NCBI GenBank assembly: GCA_965153355.1
Contig: OZ231128.1
Location: 37,696,001-37,760,000 of the forward strand
DNA length: 64,000 nucleotides
Reading direction: 5' to 3'
Source: Flaccisagitta enflata
Lineage: Eukaryota; Chaetognatha; Sagittoidea; Aphragmophora
Shown: in pieces, positions 12,649 through 25,519 of the stretch
Position numbering within the stretch: position 1 is the first letter of the stretch
Layout of the letters: every line of letters starts with the position of its first letter
The notes under the pieces: generated by a model
What the model was told of the DNA's origin: nothing
The model's database searches: none
What the model saw: only the letters and a program-made list of their open reading frames with translations
Position numbers and translations under genes: made by a program

Positions 12649-12914
12649 ACCTCTTCCAAAACCCGCGATCTCATAAAATCCTCTTCGTTGCACCGAATGA
12701 TTGCTCTTTTGTCTTAGGTCGGTCTTTTTTCCTTCCTTCGTCAACCGCTTTCTTCGCTTTTCTTCGGTACTTGCTCCCCGGCTTTCAATCTTCAATGCGT
12801 CCCTATTCATGTGGTCCTTTAGCTTCTCTTTTTCTTGATTGCCCATCTTGATTCCCCTTCTTTCATCCTCAATCTTTGTCCACCACACTCTACATCATCT
12901 TATCCTCTTACTCT

Positions 12915-12972
12915 TACTCCTGCTTCTTCTTCTTCTTCTTCTTCTTCTTCTTCTTCTTCTTCTTCTTCTTCT

Positions 12973-13019
<47 letters not shown>

Positions 13020-14060
13020 TTCCTCTTTTCTTGTTCTTTATTTTGCTTTTGTTTTTGTTTTGTTTTGTTTTTGTTTTGTTTTGTTTTTGTTTTGTTTTTG
13101 TTCTTCTTCTTCTTCTTTCTTCTTTTTCTTTTTTCTTTTTTCTTTTTTCTTTTTCTTTTCTCCTTCTTCTTGTTTTTTTCTGTTTTTGATTTCTTTTTTT
13201 ACTTTCTCTTTCTCACCATGTCTAGTTCATGTTTTCTCCCTCTTCTTCTTCTTCTTTTTTTTCTTCTCCTCTTCTTCTTCTTCTTCTTCTTCTTTTTTTT
13301 CTTCTCCTCTTCTTCTTCTTCTTCTTCTTTTTCTTTTTCTTTTTCTTTTTCTTTTTCTTTTTCTTTTTCTTTTTCTTTTTCTTTTTCTTCCTCTTCTTCT
13401 TCTTCTTCTCCTTCTTTTTCTTTTTCATTTTCCTTTTCTTTTTTATTTTCTTTTTCATTTTCCTTTTCTTCTTCTCCTTCTTCTTCTCCTTCTTCTTCTT
13501 CTCCTTCTTCTCCAGTTCTTTCTCCTCCCTTCTTCTTTTTCACATCAAATTCCCTTTCTTTTAAAACCTCCCCCTCTCTTGCTTTCTCCCTTTCCTTCTG
13601 CTTCTTTCGCGCTTCGGCTTTCGGCCTTCCAACTTCTTCTTTTCCTCCTCCTCTTCTTCTTCTCCTCCTACTCCTCTTCTTTTTCTCCTCCTCCCAAGTG
13701 GTCGCTGATTGGATGATCTTCTCTTGATTGGAATTCTACGCGCGTCTCGTCTTCCGGTTTCTCGCGGGACAGTAAAAATCCAGAAAAGAAAGAAAAAGTT
13801 AAAAGAATAAGTAAAAGAATAAGTAAAAGGAACGAAAAGAAGGAGACGAAAAAAGGTAAAGGAGAAGAAAAAGAAAAAGTAAAAATGAACGAAAAGAAGG
13901 ACACAAAAATAGAGAAAGGGGAAAAAAAAAGAAAAAGAAAAAGAAAAAGAAAAAGAAGTAGAAAAAGAAAAAGAAAAAGAAAAAGAAATAGAAAAAGAAA
14001 AAGAAAAAGAAAAAGAAAAAGAAAAAGAAAAAGAAAAAGTAGAAGAAGAAAAAGAAATAG
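12915..14060. repeat. CTT / CTTTTT pyrimidine block followed by GAAAAA purine block
   Basis: 12915-13740 is almost pure pyrimidine on the + strand (CTT, TTTTGT, CTTTTT). 13780-14060 is nearly pure purine (GAAAAA). The two are about 50 bp apart, and inverted pairing between CTTTTT and AAAAAG units is possible. No gene was seen. Confidence 0.9.
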
Positions 14061-14069
14061 TCTCAAAAA

Positions 14070-14345
14070 CGTTAGATTGTCAGCGGTACCCTTGCCCTGC
14101 CTAAGTAGGTTCTGTTCGAAGTTGAGGGGGAAGTAGGGCAGCGGCCCCGAAGGGGTCGATGACCTGTGCTTTCACTCATGGGGAAATTTGTCCTCCTTCT
14201 TCTCCTCCTCCATTTCCTACGTCCATCCCCACCCCCCCCCCTCCCGCCCCCTGACTCAAATCCTAGCCTCGAGGCCTAAATCCTTGCCTTAAGGCTCAAA
14301 TTCCATCCTTTGGGCTCAAATCCCACCCTCGAGGCCCAAATCCCA
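14070..14345 (+). mobile_element. Family C element, partial
   Basis: GTCAGCGGTACCCTTGCCCT, then GGGCAGCGGCCCCGAAGGGG and TCGATGACCTGTGC, then ~21-bp units of TCAAATCCTAGCCTCGAGG type. The distal inverted end is missing. Confidence 0.7.
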
Positions 14346-14429
14346 CCCAAGAAGAAGACGATAAAGAAAATGAATAAGAAGAAGATGAAGAAGAAGACAA
14401 AAAAGGGAAAAACTTGAAATCAAACGAAA

Positions 14430-15643
<1,214 letters not shown>

Positions 15644-17373
15644 ATTTGACACTCCTAAAATCAGTTTGTTTTCGTCGAGTTTTGAATGGTGGGATTTAGC
15701 GGTTTTTGTTCTTAGGATTGAGACTATTTGACGTTTTTCAGCGACGGCACAAAGGGACAGGAAATCCAAGACTACGCCGTCTTTGGATCGGATTGTGAAA
15801 TGAACAACTAGGCAACAATTTTGAACTTTTCAGTGGATGTTGTTAACATGTGACGGTTTTTGTATGCTAAAGCTCAAATAAGAGTACTGAACAGGAAGGG
15901 GGAAGTGAAACACTGAAAGGACACCCATTTTTAGCAACAAATCATTTTTTTTCCCATGTTTTTTAAAGAAAAAGCAATTTGAACAAAAACTATGTGTTCA
16001 GCCCTGAATTTCTTATTATTATTCATCAGTCCAATTTCAGCAAAAACTTTAAAATGTTTTCATTATTTGTTTGTCAAAATTTTAAGGATTTTGATAAAAA
16101 AAAAATCACTCAAAATCATTCATTAACTAAAATCTTTTTTTTCTCAGAAACTTGATTGATTGATTGATTGATTTTAATGCTCATTATGTGCATTCATCAC
16201 ATTTAACAAAAGTAATGTCAATGAACAGTACTAGCATTACAAAGATATAAAATAATGGTTAGTACCAATTCACGCGAGAAGTAGAAGAAAAGGAAGAAAT
16301 GAAATGTTATAGAATAAATATATCAATGAATGAATAACACATGAATTATAAGCAGGTAATCATTTAAATCCAATCCCATGGTTCTGATTGAATCTGCTTG
16401 GTAGATGATGACAGGTACGTAAAGAAAATGCAGAGAAATTTGTATTGACTTAAAAAAGGGATGTTCATTCAATGTTTTACTTTTCCATTACCTTTTCAGT
16501 TCTCTGAGCTTTGGTGTACAAAGACCTTCCCATGTTACCATTATTCACTGAAAATTCATTGAAAATATTCACTAAAACACTGAAAAAAAAACTTCTTACC
16601 CAGTTATCTATATTCTATAGTAAGCTCCACTGTATTTGGCTTTTTTATCCAAATCGGTATTGGCTTCAGGTAACAAAGATCAAAAAGGTCTAACATCCTT
16701 ATTGAATATCTATCTTGTTATAACTTGAATAAAGAATGTTTGAATAATAATTGAAACATTGATTACAATGAAATAATGAGATAAATCACTATCACGATGG
16801 CTATCACAATGTGCTATATCCATTCAAAACAAAGGTGAGCCAAGACATAGGACGCGAGAGCTATCCGCGCAAACAATATTTTGAACTTAATGGTAGATAT
16901 TTTTACAGAGAACAATTGGTTCAAGCTCAACTGAGTTTACATCACGTTGAACTGCCACAACTTGAGTAACACTACAGGGATGATGATGTGGTAAAAATAG
17001 GGATTCAAAAAACCTAAAGATTTCTCCATTGGTAAGATGGCATAAAAGGGACTAGCTTTGCCCATAATGGTGTTAGTCAGTAACTCAGTTTTATTCCATT
17101 CCATTCTTGTGGTTCCGTCTGATGGTCCGCTGGTCCGTCCATCTGTCGGTCATTCCGTCCGTTGGTCCATCGATCCATCGCTTGGTCATATTTAGTTTTA
17201 TATGGCCGCTGCCCACCGCACGCTACTTTTTGGAATATCCAAGATTCCAAGTAGAATTGAGAGTTAGTAATCAAATGAATGATTAATTATAGATAATAAA
17301 TTATCACCATAGAGCAGGTAAGGGAAAATATTTTGATATTGATTGATGCGTCCTTAAAAGATAGATTCAATTT

Positions 17374-17572
17374 GGGCCCATTTTCCATTTTTGCCAAGAG
17401 TCTGAAGAGATTTGTGCGAACATTTTCACTTATGCAGAGTTCCAAGGAAGAGTTCCTAGTCTCAATCAGCAATCAATTTCTTACTGTACAAAAGAAAAAT
17501 CAACTATGTCCCGGTTGGTCCCTGAAATCGTCATTGAAAAGCTCTTTTCATTCGTCAATTTGGTAATCATCA
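17374..17572 (+). CDS. Possible upstream exon of the mosaic gene
   Basis: Acceptor AAAAGATAG and a near-consensus donor ATCAG|GTGAGT bound a frame with no stop (IQFGPIFHFCQESEEICANI, then FTYAEFQG). Its phase would join the 18714 exon. Two other frames (+ and -) are also open here, and the acceptor lacks a pyrimidine tract, so this is tentative. Confidence 0.25.
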
Positions 17573-17749
17573 GGTGAGTTTGGCTGAAATGTGACTATAA
17601 ATTCAACCAGTGGCTGTCGCCAAAAGATGTGAATTGCAGGTGTTTAGTACACCGTGTTTAATTAAGATAAATTGTTTTGATGAAATATCAAAATGGAGAT
17701 TTGATAAAGTTGAAATAATTAATAAAAACTTGATAAAGTTAAGATAGAA

Positions 17750-18035
17750 ACAAGACAAAGAGGAAAAATAGCAGAGGCTTAAAAACTTGAATAAGGGAAA
17801 GACGGCAAAGAAACCAAACCCTGTATAAGGGAAAGACAGCAGAGATACAAAACCTATATGAAGGAAAGACGGCAAAGACAAAAAACCTTATATGAGGGAA
17901 AAACGGCAGAGATACAAAACCCCATATGAGGGGGAGACGGCAGAGATACAAAACCCCATATGAGGAAAGACAGCAAAGATACAAAAATTCATATGAGGGA
18001 AAAACGGCAGAGAGACAAAAGCCCGGAAGGAAAAA
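17750..18035. repeat. ~40-bp minisatellite, about 7 copies
   Basis: Degenerate tandem units of the type CATATGAGGGAAAGACGGCA followed by AAGATACAAAA. Units differ by substitutions. There is no coding evidence. Confidence 0.8.
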
Positions 18036-18125
18036 AAAAGAAGAATAAGGAAAAAGTAGAGTCATGGGGTGATGCTAAACTGAATTGCTAAAGCAATTCA
18101 CAAAAAGTCATTTTGTCAGCCGATT

Positions 18126-18447
18126 GCAGGCCTGTATATAATTGAGTTCCCCCCCCCCCGGCGGGGGGGGGGAATCAAAGGGTTTGGAGATGGGGAAGGG
18201 AAAGGAAGGAGGAGAAAAAAGAAAAAAAGAAAATTTGGGGAAAATATAACTTTTGGCAGTACCAAATCATAAAACTTGATTAGCAAAACATAATTTAACA
18301 CTATTCAAACCTTAAATACACTTTTTTATTGCTTTGTTGGGAAGATAATCATAGATTTTGTAATGCAACGCGATGCATTGCGGGGAAGAAAATCAAAGGC
18401 AGGGGGGAAAAAATCCAAAGCCACTCAATTATATACACCCCTGGCCG
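18126..18447. mobile_element. MITE-like inverted repeat element
   Basis: The left end CAGGCCTGTATATAATTGAG and right end CTCAATTATATACACCCCTG are inverted. The interior block ACTATTCAAACCT...GAAGATAATCATAGATTTT recurs at 60728-60860. A C12/G-run hairpin lies at 18150-18173. Confidence 0.6.
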
Positions 18448-18556
18448 ATTGTTAAAACCCCCCCCCCCCCCCAAAAAAAAATGACGGTAAATCATCCTTG
18501 GTTTCCAAACGCGATGAAATTCAAACATGAATTTTACACTTTTTCGCGTGGCGTTT

Positions 18557-18680
18557 TTAGATGCGACAAAGCACCTCTATAACTGGCTGTGTCCGTTGGT
18601 CGATTGGTTGGGTAACGCATTCGTTCGACGATCCACACGTCGCACCCTATTGGCCTACTTGGCCTTGTTTTTTTTTTTAT
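18557..18680 (-). mobile_element. Family B element, inverted, in an intron or upstream of the traced gene
   Basis: TTTTTAGATGCGACAAAGCA, CCTCTATAACTGGCTGTGTC, TTCGTTCGACGATCCACACG, GCCTACTTGGCCTTGT, then poly(T). It ends about 35 bp before the first traced exon. Confidence 0.8.
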
Positions 18681-18713
18681 TCTTCATCGCTCTTTTTCCC
18701 CTCTTAACTCAAG

Positions 18714-18777
18714 CTCGATTTTCTTCGGGATCGCCTATGGAACAGAAGAGGTCGAAACGGGTCCACTCTTATCTCAG
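18714..18777 (+). CDS. Exon: end of an upstream domain preceding the EGF array
   Basis: Acceptor ...CTTAACTCAAG precedes the exon and donor CAG|GTCAGC follows it. The open frame reads SIFFGIAYGTEEVETGPLLS then Q and ends in phase 0, which joins in frame to the next exon. It would be the last strand of a preceding domain. There is no internal cysteine or diagnostic motif, so the domain type is unknown. Confidence 0.5.
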
Positions 18778-18867
18778 GTCAGCAAACAGCCAATTTGTAG
18801 TATATTTTTCAATGGAAATGTTGAATGAGAAAAGATAATCATTACCTTATTGACAACCACCTCACAG

Positions 18868-18955
18868 GAGACACATTTGATGACAAACTGCAATGGTTAT
18901 CACTTCAATCCATGCAGCAAGCATGCAAGATGCATCCTCGCCAAAGATAAATCAG
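18868..18955 (+). CDS. Exon: first half of EGF module 1
   Basis: Acceptor ACCTCACAG and donor TCAG|GTTCAC flank an open frame containing CNGYHFNPCSKHARC, the first three cysteines of an EGF module. It starts in phase 0 and leaves one base, which joins the 19313 exon in frame. There is no ATG in a useful place, so ATG-based ORF finding misses it. Confidence 0.7.
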
Positions 18956-19312
18956 GTTCACATCACACACAAGCTTAACAATTATGCTTTAGATGTACAA
19001 CACGACATTAGCTGCTAGGAACGAACAGTAATGAGAATTTTGTCAAAGTCTACACAAGACTGATATCAAATCATTGACCTCTTACCTTTGGGGAAAATGG
19101 CGAATCTGAGAGGAGGCATTTTAAAACTATGGAAGATTGTACAAGTGGCTCATAAACAAATAAAGCTTCAAAGACCTAAAAATCTCATCAAAATGATTCT
19201 AATGGTACATTTCCTATTTTCTGTTCCTCCTATGACTTATTGCGAGCGTTTGCTACAAAATATACATCACAATGACTATAACGGTAAATGAGGTCTATTT
19301 TCCCGCTCGTAG

Positions 19313-19505
19313 AATCGCCGGATAACGAAATCCACATGTCCATAGAAAACCACGGACTGACTTACGTCTGTCTGTGTAATCACGGATGGGAGACTCATCA
19401 CGATGGAAATCCAGACGAAACAAAACCAAAACAAGGGCAAATGTTTTGCAATCACCCCGAAAATATGTGCCAAATAAGAGAAGAACGAGGCGAGCAAATT
19501 TGCGA
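19313..19505 (+). CDS. Exon: second half of EGF module 1 and start of module 2
   Basis: Acceptor TCCCGCTCGTAG, donor GA|GTAAGT. The frame contains Y-V-C-L-C-N-H-G-W-E, the C4-x-C5 and aromatic/glycine signature of an EGF module, then FCNHPENMCQ and QICE starting the next. It leaves two bases, which with the first base of the next exon rebuild the glutamate codon. Confidence 0.75.
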
Positions 19506-19796
19506 GTAAGTCACTTCCAAGTAAGTCACTTCCAAGGGTAAACGAAAGAAAATGAGTACACAAACAAAGCCCTAAACAACCTCCAGTTAAGTAATCATAC
19601 GCTGGTGGGTAGGGGCAGTGGTTTCTATAGAAGGCTACAGCAGGGTCTAAGCGAGACCTATGGCACGTAGAATTTCTGCTGCCCAAAGACGTCGCGGTCA
19701 TGACGTAGGTGGAAAAACAAAATTACTGAGCGTACACAAACACGATATTACCCAGTCGGGCACTTGTTTTTCCCTCCATTTGTTATTACAACGCAG

Positions 19797-19997
19797 AAAT
19801 CAAGGGCAATGCACGCCCGTGGGCCCGGGTTTAATGACGTGTGAGTGCACGCGATATTGGACTGGGTCTATGTGCGAGAAGGACGTGGACGAATGCGCTG
19901 CGTGCGCTCTGGATCAACGTTTGTGTCCTTGTCTCAACGGCGGCAAATGCGTCAACGTGAAGAAAAGCGCCGTAGCCCCAATGGGATTTATTTGCCA
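19797..19997 (+). CDS. Exon: EGF module with VDEC-type (calcium-binding-like) start
   Basis: Acceptor TTACAACGCAG, donor CCA|GTATGT. The frame reads CTPVGPGLMTCECTRYWTG, then MCEKDVDECAACALD and CLNGGKCVN, which closes one EGF module and begins another with the D-V-D-E-C motif typical of calcium-binding EGFs. It leaves two bases. Decayed copies of its 3' end lie downstream in the intron (20005-20340). Confidence 0.8.
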
Positions 19998-20004
19998 GTA
20001 TGTT

Positions 20005-20340
20005 TCACAGTTTGCATGTATGGTATCATGCTCCTATGGGTTTTGATTTGCAATTTGTAAGCTACGTAAACTGAACTACCATGCTCCTATAATGCTCCTT
20101 TGGGCTTTTATGCTAACATGTTTGGCAATTGACATGTACTTTTTTCCTCACGGCAATATCGGCCATTACTGATATCGAGCCCACATGGGCTTTATTTGCC
20201 AGTAAGTTTGCATTTGGCAATTACCACGCGCATGGTAATTGCAAACATGGTATCACGCTGCTGTGGGCTTTTTTCGTCAGTTTCATCGGTAATTAGCATG
20301 CATGGTATCATACTCATATGGGCTGTTTACTGTGTATGAT
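20005..20340 (+). repeat. Degenerate copies of the preceding exon end and donor
   Basis: GTATGGTATCATGCTCCTATGG-type blocks recur about five times. 20184-20206 reads ATGGGCTTTATTTGCCAGTA then AG, a copy of the end of the 19797 exon (ATGGGATTTATTTGCCA|GTATG) with a stronger donor. Confidence 0.65.
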
Positions 20341-20955
20341 ATAATGTTATGCTCCTATTATGATCCAATGGGCTTTATCTTTAACGTGTACGTGTACGTG
20401 TTCGTGAGTTAAAAATCCTAGAAAGGGGAAGACGGCCCCAGTTGAAGTTGAGGGAAGCTGTGAAGACGACAATAACTTGGCCACTTCCACACACCTGACG
20501 TTTATAATGGCTAAGGAAGAGAAAAAGGAAAGAAATCGGAATGCCAAGCAGTGAGGAAATGACCAGCATCAAGCACCTTAGAAACTGTGCCTGACCTAAC
20601 TGGATGGCGAAATCCAGTGTTAGATCATGAGATTCATAGTTTTTCCTAACATTCATTTGGTGGGGGGAAGGGTGCTGATAATACTTCAAGATGGATGTAA
20701 CGCTCGTACGGAACAGGCTTACTGCATTGTCCAAGTAAAATGAAAATCATTGTTTGATATTGTAACGATTGAGTTTTAAACTTGTTAGAGTGCAAGATAC
20801 AAGGCTTGAAAACAATTTCCCATTTCATTGTGAAAATCATTTATCTCTTTTCGCTACTAATTGCTACCTATCTGGCGATTTAAGACTGTTAAGGTTTCTA
20901 TATCATCAACCCGCCCCCCCCCCCTCCTCATTCCATCTTGGCACTTCACACTCAG

Positions 20956-21114
20956 ATGTCCGGCTGGCACGCGCGGACAGACGTGCGAGATTGTAGTTGA
21001 CGCCTGTTTGCGCAATCCTTGCGTTTCTCGGTCACAATCGGGAGGCGCCATCGAGACCGGCGCCTGCGTCCATCTCACTTCCGCTTCTTTGCTGGACCCC
21101 ATTTCTCTAAGAGG
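20956..21114 (+). CDS. Exon: EGF module
   Basis: Acceptor CACACTCAG, donor GAGG|GTCAGT. The frame reads CPAGTRGQTCEIVVDACLRN then PCVSRSQSGG, so it completes the preceding EGF module (C-P-A-G-x-x-G-x-x-C) and opens the next (V-D-A-C). One base from this exon completes the upstream codon and two are left over. Confidence 0.8.
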
Positions 21115-21589
21115 GTCAGTAGTCAATACTCATTCTTTACCGCAAAAGATACGGCAAGTTGCATGAAGACCTCTTAGTATTTTGATGATAGATATCAGTA
21201 TTTAAACCTGAAAAAGAGTGTGCTTTAGGAATATCGCGTCCTTGATTTTAGATCACTCTCCTCGTAAATTTTCATGAGTCACGGTTTTAAAACTTTTAAT
21301 CATCGGGAAAAAAGTCGAAGTCAGTCTTCGACTTTTTGACATATTCGAAAGAAACAGGGTTTTCATTTTCTTATGCAAAAGTTGGGCATCTCCACCGAGC
21401 AAATGAGCCCTCCAATGAAATTGATAGGGTAAGTAAATTTAATAATTCTCTTTCATTTGGCGCCAAGCAGAATGCTCTAAGACAAATATTTTTCGCGCTA
21501 TGATTTTTTAAAGATTTATTTATAAAAATTGCGAATTGAATTTTTTTCGATTTTTTATGATTTTGAGTAGGATAAAAAAAAAAGTGTAT

Positions 21590-22000
21590 TTATGTTTGTT
21601 TGAGCATGCAAATACAAGAAAACATGTTTATGAGCATAGCTGCTCATCTGTGAGGGTGTTTTGGAAGATTCTAGCTAATTTAGCTCATTTAACTCAGTTT
21701 TTTTTATATTTTAAATGTTATAAATGAATAGATATTTTGATACATGTTTAAGAAAGCAGATACAAAGAAGCATATCAGTGAGCATAACTGCTCATCTGTG
21801 AGGGTGTTTTTAAGCATTTTAGCCCACTTAGCTCATTTAGCTCAGTTTTTTTTATATTTTTAATGGGATAAATAAATGTTTTGATGGGAGCATGTAAATA
21901 CAAAAAAGCATGTCAGTGAGCATAGCTGATTGTCTGGTTGAGTGATTTTGAGCATTTTAGCTCATCTAGCTCATTTGGCTCAGTCCTATTTTTGATTTTC
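21590..22000. repeat. Three tandem ~145-bp repeats in an intron
   Basis: Units share GAGCATAGCTGCTCATCTGT, GAGGGTGTTTT and TTTAGCTCATTTAGCTCAGT. They lie at about 21600-21705, 21745-21850 and 21890-21985. Confidence 0.75.
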
Positions 22001-22305
22001 AGTGCAATCAATACATACAATTGCTCTTGATTTGATCTAAAAGAACAAAAAATTTGCAGTGACTAAAGACTAAAGCTTGGTGAAAAGTGACCACAGCTTA
22101 CGACTTTTTTCCTCACGGCGACAGCCGCCATTACTGGTATTATTTATATGACTTCAAGTTTGACATTTGACACTTTACCATGAATGTTTTTTTTTAGCAA
22201 TATGAATTGAAGTGCCATAACAAATTCTGAGCGATTTGATTTTCTCCCTTTCTTTTTTGTTCACGGAGCATTTTTTTTTTCTGAATCATGAAACGTCTAC
22301 CATAG

Positions 22306-22373
22306 GTACATTTGCATGTGTGGCAACGGATGGAGTGGACAAGATTGTGATATGAGAATATTGAATCAGGGAG
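22306..22373 (+). CDS. Exon: C-terminal half of an EGF module
   Basis: Acceptor CTACCATAG, donor G|GTGAGC. This 68-bp exon encodes YICMCGNGWSGQDCDM, a clear EGF C4-C5-C6 half. The phase fits both neighbours. Confidence 0.8.
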
Positions 22374-22543
22374 GTGAGCAACGTCTATCATATCGTCAAA
22401 ATCCAACTTTTCCCCGTCTAAGGTTTTTATGACACACCTATTTTATTACAAACATGTACAAACACGTGCAAACATGTGCAAACATGTACAAACATGTACA
22501 AACATGTACAAATATTGCACCCGATTACCGTTATTTTCTTTAG

Positions 22544-22668
22544 AAATATGCGAGGAGACTTTGCACTGCAGCAACCACGGCGCGTGCATCACTGATCCGC
22601 TATTTCCGCAAAGAATCTTCAAGTGCACTTGTAACAGCGGATTTACTAATGATATGCAATTGGTGGAG
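22544..22668 (+). CDS. Exon: EGF module
   Basis: Acceptor TTTTCTTTAG, donor GAG|GTGAGA. The frame reads ICEETLHCSNHGACITD, then FKCTCNSGFTND, giving five of the six EGF cysteines. It ends in phase 0. The following intron (22669-36996, 14.3 kb) holds the nested transposon. Confidence 0.8.
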
Positions 22669-22794
22669 GTGAGAAAACAAATCATCCATCTGTCACATAT
22701 CCGATGCCTCAGCCCTCACATCCAACCGATTAGGCTTAGCTATGGAAAATGGCTTGATGAGTGAGAACGAGACAAATAAAAAAAAGTCGCAAAA

Positions 22795-22895
22795 GCGTTA
22801 CATGGTCAGCGGTACCCAATGACCCAGAGCAAGTATAAATGGGGATAAAACGGATAGAGGGGCTGTAGCCCTGGAGAGGCAGGTGACCTATGATT
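22795..22895 (-). mobile_element. Family C terminal fragment
   Basis: AGTCGCAAAAGCGTTACATG, then GTCAGCGGTACCCAATGACC: the inverted family C terminus. It shows the uninterrupted sequence into which the 9-kb transposon inserted in another copy. Confidence 0.75.
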
Positions 22896-23479
22896 AAATT
22901 CACAACGATTTTCATTTGATTTTAAATCATGTTACATTTTCTTTTTTGTTTCTGACATTGTAGATAATTACCTCCTAATTAGATATTTCCCTTATAAGAG
23001 ATTATGTGCCTGACATAGTTATGTGACTTGTACTTGTAGACAACATTACTGATTTGGGGTTAAGATTGAGCAACATTTCACATGCTTTTGTTTTGAGAAT
23101 TGATACAAGGAAACATCTTGTCATACGAGTCCCTCCAGAGGCGTATTAGACGGAGCATCACAGGCAGCAGCTGCTGCGCCTGTCGGACACAAATGCATTA
23201 GAAAAAAAACCAAGGAGCAATATAAGGATTTCTCCTATTCAATAAAACATTTATCATATTCTATACATTTATTTTATGATCAATAATGAATGACATGATA
23301 TTAATAACTATTACCTATATATATATATTTCATGTCTCAATTAGAATAAGTAAAAGGCAAATCTTACAAATTGCTTATTGTTGCGACACAAAATTCATAG
23401 GGACACATTAGGGCTTGCTGTCCCAAAAGTCATGGCTCTAATACGCCCATGAGTCCCTTCGACAAAATATTTCCTTGAA

Positions 23480-23600
23480 TCAATTCTCATCAAGTTGAGG
23501 GGGAGCAGGGCAGCGGCCAAGTCCATCCATCCATTTGCCGGTGTGTCCGTCCATCCATCCATCTGTCCGTCCGTCCATACGTCCAGGATATAGATCCCAG
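23480..23600 (-). mobile_element. Family C fragment
   Basis: GTTGAGGGGGAGCAGGGCAG, then CGGCCAAGTCCATCC and a GTCCATCC array. No distal end was seen. 23600-24350 shows nothing further. Confidence 0.5.
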
Positions 23601-24594
23601 AGACAAGGATCTCAATAATGGAGGCGGGCAGAGGTGCCGATTTTATGTAGCTTTGTAACAATGCTACGCAGCAGGCAATTGCAATAGTGCGGCGGATGTA
23701 GTTGGTCATGGGTGTTAAGGGAGGGAGGGCGGGAATAGAATTAAGGAGGGACAGAAAAAACCATATCTTTTATGCTTCCTGCCGTTGCGTAAATTGGAAT
23801 AAAAAGGCTCATTTGCATATTGCAGTTTTATGTTTCATTCATCTTCTCTCAACAAGGAAAGTATCATGCTCAGCATCAAGTTTTTCTCTTTTCTTATGAC
23901 GAGTAAAAGGCTTGATGACTTTGGGGAAAAACAATGTAGAAGGAAAGTCGGAAACATTTGACTGCACTATTGTTTTTCTCATGGTTGCAATCCCCTTTTG
24001 TGTACAGGGTCAGAAATAGTAAAAAAGTAACCAGTAATGACGGAATGGACAACTGCCTTCACCCGCTTTAGAGCAAAGACTGTACTCTGACAGTGTAATG
24101 GCTTCTACTTGGCCCTAAGGAGAAGAAATATCTGATACTATATGTATCAATTAAGTGAATTGACTACCCTGCTCACTTTGAAGGTGGCTGTGTAAGTGAA
24201 ATAAAACTTTATTTAGATAGGGAGATCACAGAAAAGGGGGAAAGTCCCTCTTTGGTCCATAGCCTCGGTACATATGAATAGTGCAGCTGGTTATGCTGAA
24301 TTTTCAATTCCATGCTATGCGGCAGGTTATGCTGAATTTTTCATGCTACGCGGCAGCTTAGCAGAATTGGCACATCTGGAGGCGGGATTTGTGCCATCAC
24401 GTCTTGGATCAGGGTCTTGAAGGTTGTGTCTTACAGACCTCAATCTTTTCTGGGAGACCAAGATCTGGGTCTTTCAGGCCAGGATGTGGGTCCTTGAGGC
24501 TAGAATGTGGGTCCTTGAGAGCAGGATGCAGGACGTACCGACGAATGGACGGACAAAGCGGTTACAAAGAGGATTCATTGATTGGGATGACACG

Positions 24595-24975
24595 TATACT
24601 ACGCGAATTAAAAAAAAAGACGCACCTTTTTATTTGCTGATAAAACTGACTTAAAAAAATTCAAGAAAATTTTACAGAGAGAGTGATTTTGAAGATTTTC
24701 AAATTATCTTTCATTCTAGACTAATCCCAGATCTGTATCTTTAACACTTTGCTGAATTGCATCGTTTTCAAAGGGACTGCAAAAACAAATTTGGCAACAT
24801 TTTTACTCAAAGTAATGCCATTTCAAAATAAAAAAAAAAGAGATACCAGAATGGCGCCAAATAAAAGAGTTTTTCAAGGGCTTTAAAATGGTCTAAGATT
24901 TTAATTAGTTTTTTTCATTTTGAATGGCGCAATCAACCATTCAAAAGTGCGTCTTTTTTTTTAATTCGTATAGTA
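24595..24975. mobile_element. MITE with poly(A)-bearing inverted ends
   Basis: The left end TACTACGCGAATTAAAAA ... GACGCAC is inverted relative to GTGCGTC ... TTTTTAATTCGTATAGTA. It is about 380 bp with no coding sequence. Confidence 0.6.
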
Positions 24976-25519
24976 CATCCCGAACAAAATCCAGTGCATA
25001 TGAACTAATCATCCATGATTGAAGGTAGACACATAACGCCGAACTTAATCATCAATTTAACCAATCAATCAATCAATCAAAACCAAAACAATCTCACCAA
25101 AGCAATCTCACTTAAAAGAAGGTGCATGAAAACTAACATATCAACGAAAAAGTTGCACACATGATTGTGGACTTTGTAGGAGAAAGTGGAAACACTTTTC
25201 TGTTTTTGATTTTCTCATTCTTCATTATCTATGGCTCCATTGCGCATTGCTGAAAAGGGGATTTTCGAAAGAAAAAAAAAGAACACAAAAACGTATAAAA
25301 GCCTTAGCTAAAGCTGGAGTTTCGAGATAGAGAAATCTAGTGAGAAATCAAGCAGGTGTCGCTTGGCCAGTAAATCGCGGACAAAATAACACTGAATCAC
25401 GGAGAAATGACGCATAAACGCCAACCATGATTTTGCGCCTCTCTGATAAATGATGCACTTCCGTAGAAAACAAAAGGAAAGGCCGATGGGGAAAAAAATT
25501 CGCCTCGTTTATTTTCTAG

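Noticed and set aside
12835-13727. Frames of about 280-290 codons
   Set aside because: Frames across CTT/CTTTTT repeats, open in several phases at once.
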